Assembly (NCBI RefSeq): GCF_004364435.1
Contig: NZ_SOCT01000011.1
Coordinates: 62,001-126,000, forward strand
DNA from: Pseudomonas sp. LP_7_YM
GTDB lineage: Bacteria > Pseudomonadota > Gammaproteobacteria > Pseudomonadales > Pseudomonadaceae
DNA length: 64,000 nucleotides
Direction of reading: 5' to 3'
The translations under genes were made by a program, and so were the position numbers. Positions within the stretch are counted from its first letter, which is position 1; each line of letters opens with the position of its first letter. The notes under the pieces were generated by a model that was not told the origin of the DNA, searched no databases, and saw only the letters and a list, made by a program, of their open reading frames with translations. Positions 7,811 through 16,909 of this stretch are shown in pieces.

Positions 7811-9398
7811 ATGAATCGAAGCTTGCGTGGATTCCGTCCTCGTTGGGCGCCGCTGTTTTGCTCTGCGCACGGCTCAAGCCAACCCCGATCATCCGGATCA
7901 GGCCGCCATCGCCACGTCTCACCCCCTTGCGACCGCAGCAGGTCGGGAAACTCTGATCGAAGGCGGTAACGCCTTTGACGCCGCCATCGCGATCAACGCA
8001 ACCCTTGCTGTCATCGAACCCTACGCTTGCGGCTTGGGAGGCGGCGGTTTCTTTCTGTTGCGTCAGGCGGGAGAACCGGTGCAGTACCAGTTTCTCGATG
8101 CCCGAGAAAAAGCCCCGCTCAAGTCAAGACTCAAGATGTTCAACCGCCACGGCGTCGTGCAGCCGGATTTGTCCCTGAACGGTCCGTTAGCGGCTGCCAT
8201 CCCTGGCTTGCCTGCCGCATTGGTTGAAATGGCCGAGCGCTATGGCCGTTTGCCGCTGAATATTTCCATGGCATCCGCTATTCGGGTTGCCTATAGCGGT
8301 TTCAGGGTAGACGCGGTGTATCGTCAGCGCGCTGGCTGGCGGCTGTTCGCCTTGCGCCCCAACAAGGAAAGTGCCCGGCTGTTCCTGCGTAACGGTGACG
8401 TGCCGAATCTGGGCGAAATCATCAGGCAGCCGGAACTGGCGCAAACGTTGAATCGCCGGGCCGGTTTTGATAGAGGTCTGACCGCGCAGGCAATGGTCAG
8501 CAGCGTTCGGACCGCAGGTGGGAGCTGGAATCACCACGACTTCGAAGAATACGACGTCGTCACCCGAACACCTTGCACTTCCAGCCAGTCGATCAACGCG
8601 AACTGATCAGCGCCCCGCTGCCCTCTGCCGGAGGGGTGGCGCTGGCGCAAAGCCTGTCCATGCCTGCAACAGCTGCCGCGGCGCGAATCCGGGAGTGTGC
8701 AACGGGCCCATTACGTGGTGGAAGCGCTTCGCCGCGCCTACCGTGATCGTGGACTGTTCGGCGACCCCGACTTCGTTCCCTCGGTACTCGATAACCAGGG
8801 CAACGCTGTTGCGGCGACGCTGCCTGTGAATTTGCCATTCGGCTCGACATTTACGGTGCCGGGCACAGGGGTCGTGCTCAACGACGAAATGGGCGATTTC
8901 GCCCTGGACTCCAAGGGCAGTGGTATCTCGGGTCCGGTGAGCGGACAGGCGAACACCATTGGACCCGGCAAGCGACCGCTTTCGAGCATGAGCCCCAGCT
9001 TCATCGAAAGCCCCCACGCCTTCACGTCCTTCGGCACCCCGGGCGGCAGTCGGATCCCCAGCATTGTGCTGCTGTCGATGCTGCAATATCTGGACGATCA
9101 GTTCGTGACCAACTGGACATCAGCCCCTCGCTCTCATTACCGGGACATGACCGACGCGGTGGAATATGAGCCAGGAGCGTTTACAAATGCGCAGTTGAGC
9201 GATTTGCGCGAGCGCGGATATGCCGTCAAAGAGGCCACGCGCGACTTCGGCAATGTGCAGGTTGTTCTGTGGCGCAAGAACAACGCTAGCGTGGAAGCCG
9301 CAAGCGATCCTCGCGGGGTGGGCGTTTCAGCGGTTTTCCGAGCGCAGGCGCCGTTGAACCCGGTACGCAGTTGCTCCGATCAATCCTGTTTGCCATAG
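7811..9398 (+). pseudogene. ggt: Gamma-glutamyltranspeptidase, disrupted (ggt remnant)
   Basis: GGT sequence is spread over three segments in two frames. A signal-peptide start MNRSLRGFRPRWAP (7811) shifts frame near 7860 into ANPDHPDQAAIATSHPLATAAGRE through FEEYDVVTRTP; a shift near 8572 gives LHFQPVDQRELISAPLPSAGGVALAQ in another frame; a shift near 8690-8697 returns to HYVVEALRRAYRDRG and runs to the end. Between GDPDFVPS and VLDNQGNAVAATL (near 8780) about 40 or more residues normal for the family are missing, including the T-T-H nucleophile threonine and autocleavage site. It cannot make an active enzyme. Position after fdx matches P. aeruginosa PA0361. Confidence 0.9.
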
Positions 9399-9718
9399 CC
9401 GCTGGTGGTGCAACCCAGGCAGCGCACAAATGCGGCCTTGCCCGGATCGACCACCAGCGCTTTGCCGGTGGCGCCGAGGTTGCCTCCGGCGGCTGCGAAT
9501 GGCGACGCCACCACGAACAGCACCGCGCCAGCCACTGTTGCTACGATCAGCAACGGACGAGCGATCAGCAGGTCACCGATCATCGCGTAAGCAGGAGGGT
9601 TCTGGATCTGATACACCGGATCGCCACTGCCTGAAGCCTCGACTTGCGCCATTGCCGGGGTCGTTTGCAGGCCAAAAAACAGGGCCAGCGTGACAGCGAA
9701 AATACGAAAAGGGCTCAT
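9380..9718 (-). CDS. Small exported or membrane protein of unknown function
   Basis: 112 residues. N-terminal signal sequence MSPFRIFAVTLALFFGLQTTPAMAQ with an AMA-Q cleavage site, then one hydrophobic segment (about 53-75, LLIVATVAGAVLFVVASP). The end carries CLGC. No domain I recognise; similar small proteins occur near mutM in other pseudomonads. It overlaps the tail of the ggt pseudogene by 19 bp in convergent orientation. An AGGATCACGCC sequence ahead of the start supplies a ribosome site. Confidence 0.75.
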   Translation of the reverse strand: MSPFRIFAVTLALFFGLQTTPAMAQVEASGSGDPVYQIQNPPAYAMIGDLLIARPLLIVATVAGAVLFVVASPFAAAGGNLGATGKALVVDPGKAAFVRCLGCTTSGYGKQD

Positions 9719-9882
9719 GGCGTGATCCTTCAGGCGCAGCAGGAAAGGTGATGCTGCTCACTATAAACAGGCATTAGGGTTAAGCAAGGGAGGAGCGGCG
9801 CAATTATCGTAACTCGGCGTCAAGAGCACCATGCGGCTGCCGGAACCGGCTTGCTAACGAAGGCCGTGTCGCACACTCGTCC

Positions 9883-10695
9883 TTATTTCTGACATTTAGG
9901 GCAATAAACGCTTGCCCGCTGCCCCAGCTTGACCTCACGCATGTTTGTGCCGCAGACCTTGCATGGCTTCTCGCCACGTCCATAGGCGAACAACTCCTGC
10001 TGAAAGTAGCCCGGCTGGCCATCGCCGCCGATGAAATCACGCAAGGTTGTGCCGCCACGCTCGATGGCAGCGGCAAGAATGCGTTTGATCTCGATCGCCA
10101 GTTTTATATAGCGCGCCTTGGAAATGCTTTTGGCTTCACGACGCGGATCGATACCCGCGGCAAACAGCGCTTCGGTCGCATAAATGTTCCCGACGCCGAC
10201 CACGACTGCGTTGTCCATGATGAATGGCTTGACCGCCATCGAACGCCCACGCGACAGCTCGTAGAGACGCAGCCCGTCGAACAGGTCGGTCAACGGCTCA
10301 GGTCCCAAGCGGGTCAGCAGTTCGTGATTGTGCGGGTCCAGACTCCACAACATCGCGCCGAAGCGTCGCGGATCGGTATAACGCAGGGCCAGCCCGGACT
10401 CCAGCTCGATATCCACATGCTCATGCTTAAGCGCAGGCAACCCTGCTTGGACCAGCCGCAAGTTGCCGGACATGCCCAAATGGCTGATCAATGTGCCAAC
10501 TTCGGCTTGAATAAGCAGGTATTTGGCACGCCGCTCGACCACCACGATTTTTTGACCGGACAGCCGTATGTCCAGATCCTCCGGGATGGGCCAACGTAAC
10601 CGGCGGTCACGCACGATCACGCGACTCACGCGCTGTCCTTCCAGATGAGGCGCGATCCCGCGACGGGTAGTTTCCACTTCGGGTAATTCAGGCAT
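9883..10695 (-). CDS. mutM: Formamidopyrimidine-DNA glycosylase
   Basis: 270 residues. Removes 8-oxoguanine and ring-opened purines from DNA and nicks the site by beta,delta-elimination. The start at 10695 is fixed by function: after Met removal the N-terminal proline of PELPEVETTRRG is the Schiff-base nucleophile, followed by the catalytic glutamate. An ATG two codons upstream would block this. GVGNIYATEALF and the zinc finger CKVCGTNMREVKLGQRASVYCPKC close the protein. Normal length. Confidence 0.97.
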   Translation of the reverse strand: MPELPEVETTRRGIAPHLEGQRVSRVIVRDRRLRWPIPEDLDIRLSGQKIVVVERRAKYLLIQAEVGTLISHLGMSGNLRLVQAGLPALKHEHVDIELESGLALRYTDPRRFGAMLWSLDPHNHELLTRLGPEPLTDLFDGLRLYELSRGRSMAVKPFIMDNAVVVGVGNIYATEALFAAGIDPRREAKSISKARYIKLAIEIKRILAAAIERGGTTLRDFIGGDGQPGYFQQELFAYGRGEKPCKVCGTNMREVKLGQRASVYCPKCQK

Positions 10696-10732
10696 GGGCA
10701 ACTCGATGGCGGGCGAAACGCGAACGCTAAGG

Positions 10733-11599
10733 TCAGTGGGCGCTCAGCTCGCGAATACTTTCCTTGAGGTTTTCAAAGTCATAGCCAGACAGACCCACGT
10801 AATCGAGAATCAGGTGACCGATGCTGTCCCACTCATAATCGTCGGGCTGATTACCCAACACGCGGTGGGACTCGCAGACATGCTCTGCCATTTTCAGGAT
10901 CGCCAGCAGGTTCTTCAATGGCGCGTTGCGGCTTGAATCATCCTGAAAAATGGCCAGCGCGTTATGGTGATTGGCAATGGCACTGCTGACATGTTCGGGC
11001 AACCGCCACGACCTGGCAGTGAAATAGCCGACAACAGCATGGTTGGTATTGAGGATCCGGTTTTCCGTGTCGACTACCCGGCAATCCGGTCCGGCTTTGG
11101 CATAAGCGTCTTCCAACACGTTCATGTACTCGGGAAAGCGCTTGAGCATCAGTGGCACGCCACAGTCGTGAAACAGACCCAATGCGTAGGATTCGTCGAC
11201 AGTCTGCGAGCCAATGCGCTTGGCCAACGTCAGACTCGTCATGGCGACGTCCTGCGCGGTATCCCAGAAGCGGTTGAGCACCACGATCGTTTCATCGCTC
11301 ATTTCACCTTTGATCGACTGAGCGTTGATCAGGTTGATGACGGAGCGGCTGCCCAACAGGTTTACGGCCCGTTGAATCGAGGCAATCTTGTTGGTCAAGC
11401 CATAGTGAGCCGAGTTGACAATTTTCAGCAAAGCCCCGGAAAGCCCCGGATCTTGCGAGATCAGCCGGGCAATCACACCCAGATCAGGGTCAGGCATGTA
11501 CTGCTCCATCTGCAAATCCACCATGATTTGCGGCTGGGGCGGCACGGTGATGCCTTGCAAGGCCTGCTGGATCTGCTCGGAGGTAAGCTCTTGGGACAT
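10733..11599 (-). CDS. HDOD domain protein
   Basis: 288 residues. The HDOD domain spans about 15-210: PPQPQIMVDLQMEQYMPDPDLGVIARLISQDPGLSGALLKIVNSAHYGLTNKI region, then LGSRSVINLINAQSI and GLFHDCGVPLMLKRFPEY. HDOD proteins are related to HD phosphohydrolases but usually lack the metal site, and act in signalling. No output domain is attached. It ends 38 bp before the mutM start on the same strand and may be cotranscribed. Partner unknown. Confidence 0.85.
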   Translation of the reverse strand: MSQELTSEQIQQALQGITVPPQPQIMVDLQMEQYMPDPDLGVIARLISQDPGLSGALLKIVNSAHYGLTNKIASIQRAVNLLGSRSVINLINAQSIKGEMSDETIVVLNRFWDTAQDVAMTSLTLAKRIGSQTVDESYALGLFHDCGVPLMLKRFPEYMNVLEDAYAKAGPDCRVVDTENRILNTNHAVVGYFTARSWRLPEHVSSAIANHHNALAIFQDDSSRNAPLKNLLAILKMAEHVCESHRVLGNQPDDYEWDSIGHLILDYVGLSGYDFENLKESIRELSAH

Positions 11600-11677
11600 A
11601 GGTAAACACTCAAGGTCGAGGGGTGATTCTACCGCTTACCGCCCATGGGTCGACAACCATTGAACCCTTCAAAACAT

Positions 11678-11695
11678 CCGACAGGCAGCTGTCGG
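11678..11695. other. Short hairpin between HDOD gene and rlmI
   Basis: CCGACAG-GCAG-CTGTCGG, a perfect 7-bp stem, lies between the divergent starts. It has no T run on the plus side and could be an operator or part of a leader. A TATACT sequence at about 11734-11739 is a possible -10 for rlmI. Confidence 0.35.
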
Positions 11696-11766
11696 GTTAA
11701 TTCATCCAGTACGCCTGCGGGCAGGATGACGCGTTATACTCCCGCTCTTTTTTTCGGAGCGACGTC

Positions 11767-12963
11767 ATGTCCCTGCCCAGCTTGCGCCTCAAGCCCAACG
11801 CCGACCGTCGTCTGCGCGCCGGCCACCTGTGGATCTACAGCAACGAGATCGACGTTGCTACCACCCCGCTCAACGGCTTTGCTCCAGGCGCTCAAGCGAT
11901 TCTTGAAGCAGCAGGCGGCAAAGCGCTGGGCATCGTCGCCATGAGCCCGAACAACCTGATCTGCGCGCGCCTGCTATCGCGTGACGTCAAATTGCCGATG
12001 GATAAGTCGCTGCTGGTGCACCGCCTGAACGTCTGCCTGTCCCTGCGCGAGCGCCTGTTCGACAAACCGTTCTATCGCCTGGTGTACGGCGACTCGGACC
12101 TGCTGCCAGGTCTGGTGGTTGACCGCTTCGGCGACATTCTGGTGGTGCAGCTCGCCTCTGCCACCATGGAGCAGCACAAGGACGATGTTCTGGCCGCGCT
12201 GATTCAGGTGCTCAAGCCAAGCGGCATCTTGCTTAAGAATGACTCGGCGGCTCGTGATGCCGAGGGCCTGAATCGCTACGTCGAAACGGCGTTTGGCCTG
12301 GTGCCGGAGTGGGTAGCGCTGGAAGAGAATGGTGTGAAATTCGAAGCGCCGGTGATGGAAGGCCAGAAAACCGGCTGGTTCTATGACCACCGCATGAACC
12401 GTGCGCGCCTGGCGCCATACGCCAAGGGCAAGCGCGTGCTGGATCTGTTCAGCTATATCGGTGGCTGGGGCGTGCAAGCCGGTGCCTTCGGCGCCAGCGA
12501 AGTGTTCTGCGTCGACGCGTCGAGCTTCGCGCTCGATGGGGTTGAACGCAACGCAGCGCTGAACGGTTTCGCTGAGAAAGTGACCTGCATCGAGGGCGAC
12601 GTGTTCGAGGCCCTGAAAGAACTGAAAGCGGCTGAGGAGCGTTTCGACGTGATCGTGGCCGACCCGCCTGCGTTCATCAAACGCAAGAAAGACCTGAAAA
12701 ACGGCGAAGGCGCCTACCGCCGCCTAAACGAACAGGCCATGCGCCTGCTCAGCAAGGACGGCATTCTGGTCAGCGCCTCGTGCTCGATGCACCTGCCCGA
12801 AGACGATCTGCAGAACATCCTCCTGACCAGCGCCCGCCATCTGGACCGCAATATCCAGTTGCTGGAACGCGGCGGCCAAGGCCCGGACCACCCGGTACAC
12901 CCGGCGATTCCGGAAACGCGCTATATCAAGAGCATTACGTGCCGGTTGTTGCCTAACAGCTGA
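11767..12963 (+). CDS. rlmI: 23S rRNA (cytosine(1962)-C(5))-methyltransferase RlmI
   Basis: 398 residues. N-terminal PUA domain (SLRLKPNADRRLRAGHLWIYSNEID, about 1-75), then a class I methyltransferase with SAM motif VLDLFSYIGGWG, motif IV DPPAF and motif VI SASCSMH with the catalytic cysteine. It methylates C1962 of 23S rRNA. GGAGCGACGTC just upstream of the ATG is the ribosome site. Alternative family member RlmK/L is excluded by the PUA domain and the length. Confidence 0.93.
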   Translation: MSLPSLRLKPNADRRLRAGHLWIYSNEIDVATTPLNGFAPGAQAILEAAGGKALGIVAMSPNNLICARLLSRDVKLPMDKSLLVHRLNVCLSLRERLFDKPFYRLVYGDSDLLPGLVVDRFGDILVVQLASATMEQHKDDVLAALIQVLKPSGILLKNDSAARDAEGLNRYVETAFGLVPEWVALEENGVKFEAPVMEGQKTGWFYDHRMNRARLAPYAKGKRVLDLFSYIGGWGVQAGAFGASEVFCVDASSFALDGVERNAALNGFAEKVTCIEGDVFEALKELKAAEERFDVIVADPPAFIKRKKDLKNGEGAYRRLNEQAMRLLSKDGILVSASCSMHLPEDDLQNILLTSARHLDRNIQLLERGGQGPDHPVHPAIPETRYIKSITCRLLPNS

Positions 12964-13077
12964 GGTCGGGATTCAACAGGACGCCATCGGGAGAAACGCG
13001 TCATATAGTTGGCCGTGTGATAGCAGACAAACCGGCCAACTGTGGTCACGCTCTCGACAACGGCCCTCACTGGTTGG

Positions 13078-14418
13078 TCAAAGCTCCAGGACCGCAGAAG
13101 CAATTCCGAAGTACACCAACACCCCGGCCGCATCGGCAATCGATGTGATCAGCGGGCCGCTGGCCACCGCCGGGTCCATCCGCAGGCGGCTGAACATGAA
13201 GGGCAGACTCATGCCAATGAGGCTGCCGATCAATACGATGACCAGCATGCTGCTGGCCACCACCATTGAAATTTCCCAGCCGCCACGCACCGCCCCCAAA
13301 AAGGCTACTGCTACCGCCATTGTGACGCCCAGCGCCAGGGCGACCGAGCATTCGCGCCATAGCAGGCGCAGCCAATCTTTAAGGACCACCTCGCCGGTGG
13401 CCAGTGCCCGGACCATCAGGGTCGCCGACTGCGCGCCGGCGTTGCCGCCGCTGTCCACCAGAAGCGGCAGGAAGAACACCAGCACGATGTTGGCCGCTAT
13501 CACGTCTTCGAACACGGCAATGCCCGCACCTGAAAACAGATTGCCGAAGACCAGCAGCACCAGCCAGAACACCCGCTTGCGGTAGAGCATGGCCGCCGAA
13601 GCCGTAGCAATGTTGCCCAGATGCTTGCCGATCAGCGCGCCTTTGTGGAAGTCCTCGGTGGCTTCCTCGACCACCACATCCATGGCGTCATCGCAGGTCA
13701 CGATGCCCACCAGAGCGCCCTCGGCGTTAACGATAGGCAAGGCAAGCAGGTCGTAATGGCTGATCAGGCGCGCGACGTCTTCCTGATCGGTGTCAACGCG
13801 CGCGCTGATGACCGGCTTGATCATCAGCTGTGTCACCGGCACGTGCGGCGCAGCAAGGATCAATTCGCGCAACGACACGGTGCCAAGCAACTGGCGTTGA
13901 TCGTCGAGCACATAAGTCTGGTAGATAGTCTCCGCATCCGCTGCCTCGCGACGAAGCGCGTCGATAGCCTGTGCGGCCGTGAGTCCGGCGCCAATCGCAG
14001 AGTATTCACTGGTCATCACGGCGCCAGCGGTGCCCTCAGCATAGCTGGCCAGGTTGCGCAGGTCTTCGCGCTGCACATGAGCCAGCGCCGGCAGTAGAGC
14101 ATCCCGGGCTGGCTGACTGATGCGGTTGAATAGGTCGGCGCGTTCGTCCGATGACATCGCGGCGATCAAGGCAACCTGAGCGCTGCGGGGCAATGTTTCG
14201 GCCAGTGCGGCCTGACGCTCCAAGGGAAAGTAGCCGAAGACCTCGGCGCGCTTCTGCAGGGGCAGTTCATTGAGCAGGCGGGTAATATCGGCCAGTTCCA
14301 GTTGGTCCAGGTAGCGGGCAATGTCAGCTGAAAGCAGATGGCTGGCGACAGCCTGTGGCTTGAGGTGGTGCTCTTGCAGGGAAGCGCGAAGCAGTTGAGC
14401 GAAGTTCAAAGTGGTCAT
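13078..14418 (-). CDS. mgtE: Magnesium transporter MgtE
   Basis: 446 residues. Order: N-terminal superhelical domain (about 15-120), two CBS domains (about 125-250, AVMTSEYSAI and LMIKPVISARVDTD), a connecting helix, and about five transmembrane segments (about 280-446). The C-terminal helix holds DPAVASGPLITSIADAAGVLVYFGIA, the MgtE pore signature with Mg-binding aspartate. MgtE is an inner-membrane Mg2+ channel gated by Mg2+ at the CBS domains. The ribosome site GGAG lies inside a hairpin. The protein is alone on its strand. Confidence 0.95.
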   Translation of the reverse strand: MTTLNFAQLLRASLQEHHLKPQAVASHLLSADIARYLDQLELADITRLLNELPLQKRAEVFGYFPLERQAALAETLPRSAQVALIAAMSSDERADLFNRISQPARDALLPALAHVQREDLRNLASYAEGTAGAVMTSEYSAIGAGLTAAQAIDALRREAADAETIYQTYVLDDQRQLLGTVSLRELILAAPHVPVTQLMIKPVISARVDTDQEDVARLISHYDLLALPIVNAEGALVGIVTCDDAMDVVVEEATEDFHKGALIGKHLGNIATASAAMLYRKRVFWLVLLVFGNLFSGAGIAVFEDVIAANIVLVFFLPLLVDSGGNAGAQSATLMVRALATGEVVLKDWLRLLWRECSVALALGVTMAVAVAFLGAVRGGWEISMVVASSMLVIVLIGSLIGMSLPFMFSRLRMDPAVASGPLITSIADAAGVLVYFGIASAVLEL

Positions 14419-14424
14419 GGTGTT

Positions 14425-14454
14425 CTCCAGACAACGGCGCGTGCCTGCCTGGAG
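14425..14454 (-). promoter_or_regulatory. Hairpin sequestering the mgtE ribosome-binding site
   Basis: On the mgtE transcript CUCCAGGCA pairs with UGUCUGGAG (9 bp, one G-U), enclosing an inner GGC-ACGC-GCC stem. The GGAG of the right arm is the Shine-Dalgarno, seven bases before the ATG, so the folded form should hide it. The base pairing is read directly; the regulatory role is inference. Confidence 0.55.
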
Positions 14455-14878
14455 AGCGGACGCATCAGCTCACAGACAAGGCCGCCACCGTTGCGGTCGG
14501 GCCAGATTGTGTGTTCTCGAGGAACTTAAACCGGGGTGGTCCATTAAGATGCTTTCTCGTTGACCGCACATGCGGCGCGGGGATATTAACCAAGCACGCA
14601 AGGCTAAAAAACCCGAAGGAAAAAACTCAGACATTTCCTACACACTCACGACTAAAGCCCCATGATCGGTCTTGGCATTCCATCCCGCCGCCAGCGGTGT
14701 AGAATCGGCCTATTCATCGCCAATCATCCCCCGGCGGGTTTATGAGCTCCGGTCGAGCACGCAGCGATCCTGTGGCGTCACCGACCTCATCCGCAGCGGC
14801 CGCGACCCGTCGCCGTTGCAATGGACCAAGAGAAGCTCACTCCCTTACTGAACCTGATTAGCCGCCCGGAGTGCTCCA
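14455..14878. other. Intergenic region between mgtE and ilvD
   Basis: Divergent promoter region of 424 bp, with no coding sequence that I trust. The part nearest mgtE (14520-14600) is an untranslated leader candidate. A TAGAAT at 14700-14705 could be the ilvD -10 box but lacks a good -35. The ilvD ribosome site is CCGGAG at 14866-14871. Confidence 0.4.
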
Positions 14879-16726
14879 ATGCCTGATTACCGCTCGAAAA
14901 CGTCTACCCACGGCCGCAATATGGCCGGTGCGCGTGCCTTGTGGCGCGCCACGGGGATGAAGGACGAAGACTTCAAAAAACCGATCATCGCCATCGCCAA
15001 CTCCTTCACTCAGTTCGTACCGGGCCACGTACACCTCAAGGATTTGGGTCAACTGGTGGCTCGCGAGATCGAGCGGGCCGGTGGCGTGGCCAAGGAATTC
15101 AACACCATCGCGGTCGATGACGGCATCGCCATGGGTCACGATGGCATGCTGTACTCGCTGCCCAGCCGCGAGATCATCGCCGACTCCGTGGAGTACATGG
15201 TCAACGCCCACTGTGCGGACGCTATCGTCTGCATTTCCAACTGCGACAAGATCACCCCTGGGATGCTGATGGCTGCCCTGCGCCTGAACATTCCGGTGAT
15301 CTTCGTTTCCGGCGGCCCGATGGAGGCCGGCAAGACCAAACTCGCCAGCCACGGCCTGGACCTGGTCGATGCCATGGTCATCGCCGCGGACTCCACCGCT
15401 TCAGACGAGAAAGTCGCTGAATACGAGCGCAGCGCCTGCCCGACTTGTGGCTCGTGCTCCGGCATGTTTACCGCCAACTCGATGAATTGCCTGACCGAGG
15501 CTTTGGGCCTTGCGTTGCCGGGCAACGGCTCGACCTTGGCGACCCACAGTGATCGCGAGCAACTGTTCCTGCAGGCCGGCCGCACCATCGTCGAGCTGTG
15601 CCAAACCTACTACCGCGATAATGACGACTCGGTGCTACCGCGCAACATTGCCAATTTCAAGGCCTTTGAAAACGCGATGACCCTGGACATTGCGATGGGC
15701 GGCTCGACCAACACCATCTTGCACTTGCTGGCCGCCGCTCAAGAAGCGGAGATCGCGTTCGACCTGCGTGACATCGATCGCCTGTCGCGCCGTGTGCCGC
15801 AACTGTGCAAGGTCGCGCCGAACATCCAGAAGTACCACATGGAAGACGTGCACCGCGCAGGCGGCATTTTCAGCATTCTCGGCTCGCTCGCCCGAGGCGG
15901 ATTGCTGCACACCAACCTGCCAACCGTGCACGCCAAATCGATGGAAGAAGCCATCGCCAAGTGGGATATCACCCAGACCGACGACGAGGCGGTGCATCAC
16001 TTCTTCAAGGCAGGCCCTGCCGGTATCCCGACGCAAACCGCATTCAGCCAGTCGACCCGCTGGGACACGCTGGATGACGACCGCGAGAACGGCTGCATCC
16101 GCAGCGTCGAGCATGCCTATTCACAGGAAGGTGGCCTGGCGGTGCTGTATGGCAACATCGCACTGGACGGCTGCGTGGTGAAGACCGCTGGCGTGGACGA
16201 ATCGATCCACGTGTTCGAAGGCAACGCGAAGATCTTCGAAAGTCAGGACAGCGCCGTGCGTGGCATCCTCGCTGATGAGGTCAAGGCCGGCGACATCGTG
16301 ATCATCCGCTACGAAGGCCCGAAAGGCGGCCCGGGCATGCAGGAGATGCTCTACCCGACCTCCTACCTGAAATCCAAAGGTTTGGGTAAAGCCTGTGCGT
16401 TGTTGACCGATGGCCGGTTCTCAGGGGGCACTTCGGGTCTGTCCATTGGTCACGCTTCGCCTGAAGCGGCTGCTGGCGGCGCGATTGGTCTGGTACGAGA
16501 TGGCGACAAGGTGCTGATTGACATTCCCAACCGCTCGATCAATCTGCTGATCGACGATGCTGAGATGGCGGAGCGTCGTGCCGAGCAGGACAAGAAGGGC
16601 TGGAAACCGGTGGAAACCCGCCCACGCAAAGTGACCACGGCCCTCAAGGCCTACGCCCTGCTGGCGACCAGTGCCGACAAGGGCGCTGTGCGTGACAAGG
16701 CGCTGCTGGACAAACTGGTGCCGTAA
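14879..16726 (+). CDS. ilvD: Dihydroxy-acid dehydratase
   Basis: 615 residues. Converts 2,3-dihydroxy-isovalerate and -methylvalerate to the 2-keto acids of valine, leucine and isoleucine synthesis. Iron-sulfur ligands are seen in NCDKITPGM and in ACPTCGSCSGMFTANSMNCLTEALGLALPGN (cysteines near 122, 186 and 195). GRFSGGTSGLSIGHASPEAA near the end is the second family signature. Length equals the E. coli enzyme. It has a strong terminator directly after it, so it is a single-gene unit. Confidence 0.97.
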   Translation: MPDYRSKTSTHGRNMAGARALWRATGMKDEDFKKPIIAIANSFTQFVPGHVHLKDLGQLVAREIERAGGVAKEFNTIAVDDGIAMGHDGMLYSLPSREIIADSVEYMVNAHCADAIVCISNCDKITPGMLMAALRLNIPVIFVSGGPMEAGKTKLASHGLDLVDAMVIAADSTASDEKVAEYERSACPTCGSCSGMFTANSMNCLTEALGLALPGNGSTLATHSDREQLFLQAGRTIVELCQTYYRDNDDSVLPRNIANFKAFENAMTLDIAMGGSTNTILHLLAAAQEAEIAFDLRDIDRLSRRVPQLCKVAPNIQKYHMEDVHRAGGIFSILGSLARGGLLHTNLPTVHAKSMEEAIAKWDITQTDDEAVHHFFKAGPAGIPTQTAFSQSTRWDTLDDDRENGCIRSVEHAYSQEGGLAVLYGNIALDGCVVKTAGVDESIHVFEGNAKIFESQDSAVRGILADEVKAGDIVIIRYEGPKGGPGMQEMLYPTSYLKSKGLGKACALLTDGRFSGGTSGLSIGHASPEAAAGGAIGLVRDGDKVLIDIPNRSINLLIDDAEMAERRAEQDKKGWKPVETRPRKVTTALKAYALLATSADKGAVRDKALLDKLVP

Positions 16727-16748
16727 GCGGCTCAGCAGGCAGCAAGCA

Positions 16749-16777
16749 AAAAGCCCGGCGGCAATGCCGGGCTTTTT
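16749..16777 (+). terminator. Intrinsic terminator of ilvD
   Basis: AAGCCCGGC-GGCAAT-GCCGGGCTT followed by TTT: 9-bp GC-rich stem and a five-T run, 25 bp after the ilvD stop. Confidence 0.9.
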
Positions 16778-16811
16778 ATTGGGTATCAGAAACGCCACCC
16801 GTGCTGTGGAA

Positions 16812-16893
16812 GCGAGCTTGCTCGCGACGCGTCGGGTCCGGCACCGCAGGGGGACTGACGAAACGCAATCGCGGGCAAGCGCCTTCCTACACG
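16812..16893. repeat. REP pair
   Basis: GCGAGC-TT-GCTCGC (16812-16825) and an inverted partner copy around 16868-16893 (GCGGGCAAGCGCCTTCCTAC). This is the same REP family as at 38262 and 63133. It lies between the ilvD terminator and the convergent pchP gene. Confidence 0.6.
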
Positions 16894-16909
16894 TTGAGTA
16901 GTGCCAGCC

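Noticed and set aside
7811..9398. Programmed frameshifting as an explanation for ggt
   Set aside because: There are several shifts of different sense, no slippery sequence that I can see, and the catalytic segment is missing.
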